The notes under the pieces: generated by a model
The model's database searches: none
Seen by the model: the letters and a program-made list of their open reading frames with translations, nothing else
What the model was told of the DNA's origin: nothing
In this document: positions 27,590-38,400 of the stretch, piece after piece
How the letters are laid out: every line of letters begins with the position of its first letter
How positions within the stretch are numbered: the first letter of the stretch is position 1
Source of the DNA: Setophaga petechia
Lineage: Eukaryota; Chordata; Aves; Passeriformes; Parulidae
Assembly: GCA_024362935.1 (NCBI GenBank)
Contig: JANCRA010000008.1
Coordinates: 29,878,557 to 29,942,556, forward strand
Length of the DNA stretch: 64,000 nt
Direction of reading: 5' to 3'
Position numbers and translations under genes: made by a program

Positions 27590-28720
27590 TCCTCACACCA
27601 CCCGACCGAGCCCCTCAGCCTCCCCGGGCCGGCCGGTGCCGCTGCAGCCCAACGCCGGCCACCGGCCCGGACTGCCGCCTCCCGGGGGCCACCCGAGCCC
27701 CTCAGCCACCGCCTGCTACGGCTTCCCCCCTTCGGGCAGGGACCCTCCGCCTTCCCCCGGCCCAAGCGACACCGGAGGGGAAACTCGGGGTGGGAGCGGT
27801 AGTGGCGGGATCATTCCCAGTTCCCTTCCCCCGCCGGCTGCGGAGTGGGGCAGGGGGCGGCGGGAAAGGAGTGGCGCGGAAGGGTAGGCGGTAACCCCCG
27901 GCGCTGGCTGCGCGGCGGGGCGGGAGGCGAGCGGGCGGGAGCTGCCGCTTTAAATCCGTCCCGTCCCGAGGGGCGGGGAAGGGGCCGCTGAGGGAGAGGG
28001 ACTCGGCGCGCGCGCGCGGCATCGCCCGGCGCGGCAGCGGAGCCCCGGCGGGCGCGGGGCGGGGGCGGCGGCCCGGGGGCGGAGCGGCGAGAGGGGAGCG
28101 GCGGGCACGGGCTGCCCGTGCGGGAGCGCAGCGACGGCAGCGCGGCTGGAGGGGGTCCCGGCCCGGCTCGGCTCCCCCGCTATGGCCACGTCCCCGTGCA
28201 GCAGCAGCGGCGTCTCCTCGTCGTCCTCGTCGGGGCTGGGCGCGGACGCGGGGCTGGAGATCCGCACGCGCTCCGTGGAGCAGACGCTGGTGCCACTGGT
28301 GTCGCAGGTAGGAAAACCGCCGCGGGAGAACGATTTCCCACCCCGTTCCCCCCGCAACCTCCGGGAGGCTCTGCTCGGCCGCCGCCGAAGTTTGCGCGCT
28401 CGGGTCGCGGCGCTCCGTAGCCCCCTCTGTCCGGCCGCGCCGGTGCTCTGAGCCGCGCCCCCTCCCGCCCGTCCCGGGGTCCCGCCGGCCGCGGGCGGCT
28501 GCCGGAGCCGGAGCTGCGTAGGTGATGCTGCTCGCACGTCCGTCCCTGAGGAAGACTCCGAAGTTCCCCGCAAGGTCGCGGGGGAGCATTGCGTAACGCC
28601 GGGCGCTGCGGTGCCGCCGGCGGTCCGAGCCCCGGGACGGAGGCAGTGCCCCGCCGCCCGAGCGCTCCGGCTTCCCGAGCCTCCCGGCCGCCCGCGTGGG
28701 AGCGCGCTCCTTTCCTCCCA
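27590..28720 (+). promoter_or_regulatory. CTNNAL1: CpG-island promoter of CTNNAL1
   Basis: Base composition changes abruptly from A/T-rich flank to a block dense in CpG that covers exon 1 and the start of intron 1. Sp1-type GC boxes are visible at about 27914-27924, 27970-27979, 28056-28068 and 28074-28085. A 'tttaaat' element at 27949-27955 is the only TATA-like sequence close to the start codon. If used, it would put transcription start near 27980 and give a 5' UTR of roughly 200 bp. A 13-base alternating GC run lies at 28006-28018. Start-site mapping cannot be done from sequence, and CpG-island promoters usually initiate over a broad zone. This composition fits a broadly expressed gene. 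Confidence 0.85.
28182..28307 (+). CDS. CTNNAL1: CTNNAL1 (alpha-catulin) exon 1, residues 1-42
   Basis: Alpha-catulin is a cytoplasmic scaffold of the alpha-catenin/vinculin family. From published work on the family, it is linked to Rho signalling through a Lbc-type exchange factor and, in nematodes, to the dystrophin complex and BK channel localisation. The exon encodes a Ser-rich, poorly conserved leader (about residues 4-18, with an S6 run), then the conserved block LEIRTRSVEQTLVPLVSQ (residues 25-42), near-identical to the human N-terminus. The ATG has G at -3 and G at +4, a good Kozak context, and I saw no ATG between it and the TATA-like element. The exon ends 'gtgtcgcag' before 'gtaggaaa', phase 0. 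The serine run is encoded by AGC and TCG/TCC codons, so length variation between individuals is possible. Confidence 0.95.
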
Positions 28721-31348
28721 CCTCGGCGCCGGAGAGAGCGCTTTTCTTCCAGGGGCTTTGGCGGAGCTTTGTGTTTTCGCGGTCTGGCCTGAGCGTTGCA
28801 TTGATTGGAGCTCCTGCTGCACCCCGGGGTAGTGCCCGGTTTTTAAGAGGTTCGATAATAGGCGAACTGTCTTGGTGACCTTTTAGCACGTCCCGCACAT
28901 GCTAAATGACCTTAAAACCCACCGAAATCGGGCTTTTCATTGCACTGCTAAGTAATTATATGCCAGTCACTTTGGCGTTGGTGTTTTTTGTTTTTGTTGC
29001 TGTTGGGGTTTTTTTTTTTTTCCGGACATTTAGTTACAAAATTGGCACTTGACAGACTAATTAGAATTTTGTTTCTTGAAAAATAATATCTGAAAACATC
29101 ACAGTGTTTGCTGTGTAGGATTTTTGTGCTTTGAGCACTGATCAGTAAAATTAGCAAGTCAAAACCTATCTGTACGAAATCCTGAAACAAAATGTAACAG
29201 CTATACGAAAATAACTAGTCCTGATGAGGTCAATTTGTGTTTATATCCTCATAATCTATCTGGAAACAAGCTGTGGTAAGCCTTATTTTGCGTTTCTGTG
29301 TCTGGGCTTCAGGGAGGGTTTCTGATGGGTAATTGTGTTTCTGTACCCATCATGGTAATGTGTAGGTTTTTTTCTGTTTGGAGACGTCACAGTCAGTACA
29401 GCAAAGCCTTTCAAAGGGATTGAACCACTTTTTCCAAGGCAAAGTAAAGTTAAATTAATTTTCTAGTCCTGAAAGAAACGAGATAAAATAGGGAGACCTC
29501 TTTTAGGAAGCTTAAGAACGGTTAGAAACACATCCAGTTGCAAAAGCTGAATTTAGTTGCGTATGTTAAATTTGTACTTTTAACAGACTTCTGTGAAGAT
29601 GTTCTTATTTCTCCGGAGTACTGTTTAACAACAGTGATCTTAGTGCCTTTGCAACGAAAGCGAAGTGTCTCATGTATGGTTTTTCATTGTCCACAAAGCC
29701 TGTGACAACATCTTCCAGAAGGGCTAAGCGGTTTTCACTTCCCTGTATGCCGGGTGTGTGAGCATTTGTGAAACACTCAGAGCTCGCTGTTTTCCTGCTG
29801 AGGCGCTCCAGACTCGAGACAAGTGTGTTCCTTGAAGCACGAGCAGTGAGCTCTGCTCAGATTCAGGCTGAAGTTGCTGATGGTGTCAGCAGTAGCTCCC
29901 TACACCTGCCTGGTAAAATGCCCCACTTACTGTAGTGGTTTATCAGTTCTGCCTGTACCTTTCCATCTGGATTACTCAGTTGAGATCTCGCTGGTTGGCT
30001 TTGTTCGGAAATTTATGCAAAACGGTGTTAATAGAGTACTTCTTAGTCTTAGAATTTGCTTGTGGATTCTGCATAAGCTTAACCCCCAGGACTTTGTTTT
30101 TCTGCTTGTACAAAATGCACTTGCAAAGGGCTTTGGTCCTACTGTGAAGTTAACTTCACAGTTTACCCTTTTGTGAAAATCTGAGAAGCGCTATGTGATA
30201 CTTGTATACTACTGAAAAAATAGTCAGAATGTTCCTGCTCCTTTTCACTACTTATTTTAAGCAAAAGAGAAAACAAAAGTGCCTTGTCTGACAAACTCAC
30301 TTTCAATCTCTCATGTAGGGCTAAATCTTTTCTTTAAGCAAAAAAGAAAAAAAGCTGCATTGATTCTTATTCAAATTCATGTACGGTATTGTACATCGTT
30401 GTAATATTGTGGACATGTGTTTGCCTGCTTGTTTTCCCTCAGCAATTGTGAGTGTTGGTTTTGTTTGATTTTTTTTTTTTATTGCATTTTACAGCTTGGG
30501 TTTTTTTCCTTATAGACTACATTGTAACAGAGTACTTTTGCTATCAGCAGTGGTATAAGATTCCTATTTTTCCAGCAGGAGAAATTACCCTTAGAGTCAT
30601 TACTGCATGTACTTATTAGACCAATTAAAAATGCTTTAAAAACTTAGAGTATTTACAGAGTTAAACTAGATCTGTTCAGACCTTGATGTGACCCATTTTT
30701 AAGAGTGCCACAGATGACAGACTACAAATTTAAGCCACAGTATTAAGCATGTTTGCTAACACTTCTTTTTCACTGTCTACATAACTGAACCGTGAAAAGA
30801 ATCATTGTACAATATTTTGCAAAGCATGTGGCATGCAGTTCAGGAAACATGGCTTCTGGGGTGAAGCACCACAATTTTCTTCAGAATAAGCAATATTTTC
30901 TTCACTGGGATAGGTGTTTTTAGTTCAGTGCATAAATACTATGGCATCCTTTAAACGTCTAGGCATCCTCCTTCAGTGCTGCTATCCATTTCCAGTCCAA
31001 TTATTTTGGGGTTCATTCTTTTAATGGGAAGTTTTTGGCAACACACATCAGGAAGGGTGTTTGAAGTGGTCAGTACTGACTCATTTAATAACAAGTCGTT
31101 TAAGCAGTTGAGGAAAAGCAAAGACAGGGAAAAAGCACTTTTCAGGATGTGGCTCCACCAGTGCCTTCCGCAGCTGCTGTTCTGTACCTGTTTGCTGGTG
31201 TAGGAGCAGTCGGGTACCTTCATAGCTGTAGGAGTTTGTCTGTCTAGATCTGTTCTAAGGAAACACTCTGAGAAACAGTAGAATAGGTATTTGTCAAACT
31301 TCACAGTCCCACAGTGGGAAAAAGAGGGAAACTTTGAGATCTATCTGC

Positions 31349-31718
31349 CTGGAGAAGAGAAGGCTCAGGAGAGACTTATTGCAGCCTTCTAGTACCTAAA
31401 GAGGACCTGCAAGAAAGCTGGAGAGGGACTTTCTTACAAAGGTGTGTAGTGATAGAGCAAGGGCAAATGGCTTTAAGCTGGAAGTAAATATGTTTGGATT
31501 AGATGTTAGGAAGAAATTCTTATCTCTGAGAATGGTGAGACACTGCAGTGAGTTGTCCAGAGATGCTGTGGGTGCCTCATCCATGAAAGTGTTCAAGATC
31601 AGGTTGGTTGGGCCTCTGGGCAACCTGATCTAGTGGAAGATGTCCCAGCCCTTGGCAGAGCAGGAGTGGAACTAGATGACCTTTCCCTTGCATCCCAAAT
31701 CATCCTGTGCTTCTATTT
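31349..31718 (+). mobile_element. CR1 LINE 3' fragment, sense to CTNNAL1
   Basis: A recognisable CR1 3' portion in forward orientation runs from 'ggagaagagaaggctcagga', through the 'ttaggaagaaattctt' block, to the terminal 'ggaactagatgacctttccc' and 'catcctgtgcttctat'. About 370 bp remain, 5'-truncated, without coding capacity. Confidence 0.9.
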
Positions 31719-32349
31719 CCAAAAGAACAAAGTCACTTTTCATGGTTGAAGGGGACCTATCCTCCAGCAGCTGGAGTGCAGACCAATGTGATTACAGCTG
31801 CTCAACTTCCAGAAAGCCCATTTTGTCATAGGCACTTTGGAGAATGATTGTGTGCACATATGTTACTGAACATGTTTTTCCAATTTTCTTGGTATAGGAG
31901 GTCCTTCCAGAGGTTTTGTAATTAACTTGACCTGTATAGTAAAAAATATAAGCTTTTTTTTTATTTATTTTAGCTACAAAAAGCCCATGATACCAATGCT
32001 TCTGAATGCTGTTGTCAGTCTTAGATTCTACATGAGTTAACAGTGCCTTGAGCTGAATGAAACAAACCTGTTCTTTACTGTCCTATTGTTTTCTTGCTTT
32101 CTCTGAAGCTAGCTAAAATAATTCCCATTTCAGTAAATGTTATATAACATTATGTAATTTTCTGCCAGTGTTCTGTTTTTCCAGAAGTTCCTGGAGTTGT
32201 ATATTAAATCCCAAAGAATCCACAGCTGAAGTTTTCCTAATAGTGTGAGAAGCTCACAGATGCAGTTTTCAGACTAAAGGTATGACTTTAGAATAGTCAT
32301 TATGCATCAAGCTAGAGGTCTGTATATAATCTGTAAACTTCTCTCTGGC

Positions 32350-32374
32350 TTTTTTTTTTTTTTTTTTTTTTTTT
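32350..32374. repeat. Poly(T) tract, 25 bases
   Basis: An uninterrupted T run lies immediately left of the 5' end of a sense CR1 fragment (32380 onward). The strand is wrong for it to be that element's own tail. Confidence 0.95.
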
Positions 32375-32379
32375 AATTA

Positions 32380-33175
32380 TCAGGGACTGATATGGAGGCC
32401 AGTACTGTTCAACATCTTTCTTAATGATCTGAATGTTGGGGTGAGCACCAGCATGTGAGACCAGCATGTTCAACAGGCACATCAGCTTCCCTACAGCAAG
32501 TTGGAGAGTATCTGACACTGTGGATGACAGGGCTGCTAGACAGAGGGACAGGCTGGAAAGATGATATGACAGGAAGTTTGTGAAACCAAGTCATACATCT
32601 GAGTCAGGGTAACACCGTGCAGCAGTACAGACTGGGATCAACTGTCCTCAGGAAAACTTTGCTTGAGAATTCTGGAGGACAGGTTGAATGGTCAGCAGTG
32701 ATGGCCAGCTGCACCTGGGGTTGGTAGCACAAACATAACAAGCAAACTGCAGAAATTATTCTTTTTTTGTTTGGCACTTGTGAGGCAGCATGGGGTACAG
32801 TACCATCAGCACCATGTTGGGTACTTTCCTCTTTGTATCTCTTGAATCTGATTTTTTTTTTTGTCTCTGGACAAGGGCAGAGTTTACCGCAGTCTGCAGC
32901 TACCCACCCGATGGCAGATATGGAGAAGACAGAGACAGACAGATCCCAGACATGTATGGTGACAGAAGTTGGAACATTGGAAAGTCTAATGAGATATAAG
33001 AGAGGGCTTTTATCAATATAAGGGAGGCCAAACACTGGATGAGGTGTGCAGAGCTCCTACAGAGTCTGCAATTTTGGAGAAGTTCAAAATGTATAAGATT
33101 ATAAACAACACACTCCAACTGGACATGGTTTGAGCAGGGAATTAGAGTAGATGCTCCTGGAAATTGCTTTCATCA
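32380..33175 (+). mobile_element. CR1 LINE, reverse-transcriptase end plus 3' region, sense
   Basis: It opens with 'ccagtactgttcaacatctt' and 'cttaatgatctgaatg', a CR1 reverse-transcriptase landmark. It continues through a decayed C-terminal region ('caggctggaaagatgat'; 'cagtacagactggg') to the 3' part around 33015-33175 ('gagctcctacagagtctgca', 'ttgagcagggaattagagtag'). The reading frame is destroyed by substitutions and small indels. About 800 bp, 5'-truncated. Confidence 0.82.
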
Positions 33176-34426
33176 TAAGCAAGTCAGATTTTTTCATGGA
33201 TGTCTGTTTCATAATCAAAAGATCATGCTGCTGAGGAGTAATGGTCAACTCAGACCTAGCTTTCATAAGGAAAGCTAGGAATGTACTTTCCTGTATCATT
33301 TTGATCTGCAGTGATTTTTTTTGTTCTGACAATTTGTTCCCTGGTCAGTGCTGCAAGATGTTTTTGCAATTCTGTAGTCAGATCTTATCTTTACTGTCCC
33401 AAATAAATTGGGATCACCAAAAAATCTTCATCATTTTGTTACTTGCTTATCTCACCTCTTTATGATTATATATAGTCGATGTTGCAGTAAAGGTTTCTGG
33501 GCAGTTCTATTAAAGTAAGTTATCATTCACTTTCTGATATCCTTCATCTTCCTTCTTATCGTTCTGTCTCTTGATGAGTTCAATATTCATACAAAAGATC
33601 CGCTTCTGTTTCTCTCAGACTTGTCTGATGTCTCTTGAAAAATGTGGTGTCAATTTTGTTTCCTAGGTTTTTTTCAGTGGAGTGCCTTCTTATCCATGTA
33701 ATTGGTGATGTCTTCAGAGAAATCTGGTTGTTTTGTGAGGCAGTAATTCCTTTATAAACAGCTTTGTTAGATCTTTGCCAGTATGTCATATTTATTTAGG
33801 TGTCCACTACTTCTTTTTAACTTTTTGTATTGGTTTGACATGTACAAGTGTCAGGGCAACATTTGTACTTCACCTGTTGACCTGGTTTTAAGCAGGAGAT
33901 TGCATGAGTAAGTTGATGCAATCCATTGTATCTTTGAGCCCCTTGAAATCTTAGTGAATAATATCTAATGTTGGCAAATTATTCCAGTTCATTTTATCTA
34001 ACATTGTCATATCATATTCTGCATATCACTTTGATTCCATACAGATTCTCTGGGTAGCCCACAGAGGTACATTCTGGAGTAGGGATTGCTTCACTTTCTT
34101 TTGCAGTTGAGGACAATTATGAATAGCTGTGCTGCTGTCCTCTAATTTTCTGTCAAAAGAATATGGCAAAACTGTGGTAAGGAAGTAACAGAGTACATCA
34201 GGGTTATAACTCCTGAAGAAATGGACTAAAATAGCTGGTACATTGCTGTATCTTTAGTGGAACTGATGTTATTCTCCATGGAACTAAAAAAGCATCCACT
34301 GTCCAAGAGAGATTTAAGAGAAGTGTAAAACTGCAGACATGGAGTTCACTGTGCTACTGTCAGTGCTACTGACACTGGCCTTTGGAATTTGTCTGTAGGC
34401 TAGCAGTCATTTTGGGAAAGCTGTTT

Positions 34427-35461
34427 TGTGGATTTGCTGGCTTGGAAGTCCTCAGAGGGCCTCTTCAAGTACCTCAATAACAAAAGAAAAACTAAGGGGA
34501 ATGTGAACCTGTTGTTAAATGGAGGCGGGGCCCTGGTAAGGGAGGATGCAGAGAAGGTGGAGTTACTGAATGCCTTCTTTGCATCAGTCTTCACTGGCAA
34601 CACCAGCCCTCAGGAATCTCTAACTCAGGAGACCAGAGTAAAGGAATGTAAGACTTCTGCCTCACCAAGGAAGACTGGGTTAGAGAACATACTTGTCATC
34701 CACAAGTCAATGGGCTGTGACTGGATGTATCCATGAGAGCTGAGAGAGCTGGCAGACACCACAGGTGGGTGCTCACAGGAGTCTTTGAAAGGTCTGGGTG
34801 ATTGGGAGAGGTGCCTGAGGACTGAAGAAATCAGGTGTGACCCCGCCTACAAAAAGGGTAAGAAAGGAGAGCCAGGGAGCTACTGGCTAGTCATCCTCAC
34901 CTTAGTCCTTGGCAAGGTGGTGGAGCACCTCATTCTGGAAGCAGTCTCCATTCACATGGATAACAAGAAGGGGTTCAGGAGCAGTCAGCATGGATTGGTT
35001 AAAAGTAAATCATACTTGACCAGCCTTATTGACTTCTATGATTGAACAACTTCCTGAATAGATGAGGAGAGAGCAAAAGATCTTTTCTTCCTCTACTTCA
35101 GCAAGACTTTGGACACTGTTTCTTGCAACATACTCATAGGCCAACTCGGTAATTGTGGACAGTGAGGTGGTCTGAGAACTGACTGAATGGCAGATCCCAG
35201 AGGGTCTGTAATCAGTGGCACAGGGTCTAGTGGGAGGCCTGTCACAAGTGGTGTCCCCCAAGTTCAATACTGAGCCCAGTATTGTTTAAATAGTTCATCA
35301 GTGACTTGGCAGAAGGGGCAGGTGCCTCCTCAGCAAGTTCACTGATGAGACAGAGCTGGGAGGAGTGGCCGATACGCCAGAGGGCTGTGCAGCCCTTCAG
35401 AGGTGCAACCCTTGACAAGTTGGAGAGATTGGAAGAGAGGAACCTTCTGAAATTCAGTTGG
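34427..35461 (+). mobile_element. CR1 LINE internal fragment (reverse transcriptase region), sense, 3' end missing
   Basis: About 1 kb of CR1 ORF2. It shows the 'gttactgaatgccttctttg' linker and the finger-region block for 'YKKGKKGEPGSYW' (about 34850-34890). It also has the 'SQHGLVKSKSYLTSLIDFYD' block (about 34985-35042), decayed 'DFSK' motif DNA, and 'gtgtcccccaagttcaatac' (the PQGSVLGP region). Frameshifts and stops break the reading frame several times. It stops at 'ccttctgaaattcagtt' and turns into unrelated sequence, so the 3' UTR is absent, unusual for a LINE that normally loses its 5' side. Confidence 0.9.
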
Positions 35462-38400
35462 TTTTTTTAACAGCTTTAAAGCAGCCAGTCTTTTATTAAA
35501 AGCACTGTTAGGCTTCTGATTTATTTATCGCTAGTTCTTTATTCTTGGAATTCTACAAAACTGGGGGAGGAAAACCCACCACATTGTCCTTGCCTTTTTT
35601 TCCTCTGCATCATGCATCAGTCTTGTATATAGGCTTATGTTTGAATAACTGTAGCCATAGTATTGTATGGCAGTACAGGCTCGTTACATATCTACTTTTG
35701 AACTTGTTAATCAAATGCATTCTCTTTCTCGATTACAGTCTAAATAGAAGTGTCTCATAAATTCTCTGGACAATATTCGTAATCTTAAGGAATATGTGTA
35801 GTCTCATTTGCTTCCTGAACTTCAGCCTTCAGTCCAAACTCAGATTCACTTCGACTTATTTGCATTTCCCATGCAGCAGATGCACTGACAGATTTGTTCC
35901 AGCAAATCCCTTGGCTGCCTTGTTTCACTGGGCATTTTTTTGGTACCTCTAGGTCTTTCTCTTTCATATGTCTACGGTGCTGAAGGGTTCTTATATTGTT
36001 GGCTGGTGCCAGAACTTGTGCATTGCCCCTTATGGCTCTTTTTGGAGGATGAGAACATTTTTTTTGGAAAAAGTAGGATGATCCATATTTGTCTTTAGCT
36101 CATTGCATTTGAGGGATAAAAAATATCTGCATGCTCTCCTTTTAAACTGCTTCTTGGGACCCTGTCTTTTGTTTTTCCATACATTAAAAATCCTGGTACT
36201 GTGAAAGCTTTGAGAAGCTGTTTCTCCTCTTTTCCAGAATCTTCTGTCTTATGAATTAATTTGGTTCTCACTTTAGGCTTGAAACTTGGCACTACTGTTG
36301 AGTAATAAAACTATGAATTGTGGTATAAAAGCTTGTGTTGTAACTTGCGCGGAGGGAGGCAAAGCTCCTGCTAAAGTCAGAAGAGCTTGCCCCCTGTGCA
36401 GCAGAGCAGCTCTGCCGTGGATCATATGCTGTGGCTGCTGTGGGCCCAGAAGCACACGGTGCTGCTGCCTGGGTACAGAGTTGCACCTCCATGGTTCCAA
36501 TCAGTCACTGACTCCGAGACTCCTCTCCCTGCGGTTCCAAAGGTGTTGCACGTTAAGTTGTGAGCTTCTGGTGCCTGTTAAGCATCTTGTGCTCCATGCA
36601 AATTCTTTTTCTGGCAGAAGCTCAGCTGTTACTCAGCCTACACTTGGTGCTCTGTGCCCCTAAAGGAGCCGGATTGTTTCACTTTGATTTATGCAGAAGA
36701 GTTAATCTTAGGAGATTGTCATCTGGATGTAGAAAAGGTGATTATTTCAAGGTATCAATTGTATTTCTTGGCTGATGTGGTTGCAGGTTTCTTTTTAATG
36801 AGACTAGTTTTTGATTGACATCTTTTAGTCATTGAAGCTAGGTCATTGTGAAACATTGAAAGAGAAATAGATAATAATTTACAGTTGTGGTTTATAAGGT
36901 ATGCTGGGGAGCCCAGGAGTACCTCAGAATAACTTAGAGGTAAATCAATTTTTTTTTTGCTTTAATAAATAATGATGTTACTATCACTAATTATGTTTTG
37001 CTTTACAAGGAAAATTGCACTTGAACATTTTATCACATGAGCAACAGCACTATGATGAAACAGCTGTGGTTTCAGGCTTTTTTTTCTGTGGGCACTTGGA
37101 TAGTGAAACTGGCTTTGAGTTAAGCTTGGCTACTGCTTTATAAAGTTCAATACCTTAGTCTTTGATGTGATAAATGAGTCAGACTAACATTTCAAGTGGC
37201 TGAAGGAAGACGATTTTTACTGACGTAGCTGAAAATCAAATGCTCTTTTTCAATGGTATCGTATCCTTCATATTTTTGTGATCTGATAAATGACTTTTCT
37301 GCAGATTAAACAAATTTTTGTAGTTCTCCAGTAGAATGAGCATTAAATCAAAACTGCCTCTCTATGATCCTGCACCAGAAGAATTAGAGCAGCTTTCTTG
37401 CTATTCGGCATTGTTACCAGATGGTTTTAGACAGATTAGGTAGGGAAATCCCCAAAGGATGATTTATGAATTAATGATCGCAAACAACTCTGATTAGTAA
37501 AACAGTTGTGTGGTACTATGAGCTGTGGCTTTCTGCATGGATTTATTTTATGTTTCTTTACTCATTAGAAAAGTATAACTCTTGCTAGATAGAGCCTTAA
37601 AGTCTTTTTTTCACTTATTGAGCTATACTGCATTTAATTAATAGCCTTGTTTAAAGCTAATGGGATAAATGAGAAGTGAGATAGACTCTAGAGCCAACTT
37701 AAAACTGTTGCTCTACTTTAGATACTGAATTGGATTATTTCTTAGTTGTATGCCTAAAATGGTAAGATAACTCCTAAGCGCAAATCGGAAAAGTATTTTA
37801 TGAGCAAATCCCAAAGTTCTTTCTGATGTGCATAGAAAACTAAAAAAACATGTTTATTTTTTCTCACAGAAATATGTTTTTATTAAGCAGAATGAATATA
37901 ACCATTTAGAACCACACAAATACTATTATTCAAATAAAAAACAAAGTTTTTCTGTAGTAGCATAATCTTTTCAACATGGGGCTTATGATAGTATTTTTGT
38001 TAGTTTGTTTATTCATGGGCATGAAGAATGTTGGCAAGCAGAAGGGTAATACAGTGTTGCAAGCACTTAACTTGTAGGAGTTAGAGCAGTGCATGGAGCA
38101 TTCCCTTTTAATTACCAATGATTCTGTATCGTATCTCTGTTTCATTTAAATATTCTTAAATTTTCCAACTGAATGAGTTTTTATTGCCCTGGAGCTCTTC
38201 AATGAAGCAATCAAAAGAACTTACAGGCACCTTAGCATAAATAAGATAATAGTTCCTGGATTGTATTAAGTTTTTGTTTTGCACTCCTGTAGGTGGATAG
38301 TAGTTGGATTTGCATAGCCTTTTCCAGAGCATACTGTACTTCTCATTTAATCTCTAGAGCAAGTCTCTGCTTTTCAAAATGGAATACCAGGTGTTGCTCT

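Noticed and set aside
27950..28822. 290-codon minus-strand frame in the CpG island
   Set aside because: Low-complexity Arg/Pro/Ser/Ala translation lying over the real exon 1. Expected in sequence poor in stop codons.
36273..36663. Cys-rich 125-codon frame in intron 1
   Set aside because: Cysteines come from TGC/TGT-rich simple composition. No zinc-finger spacing or known family.
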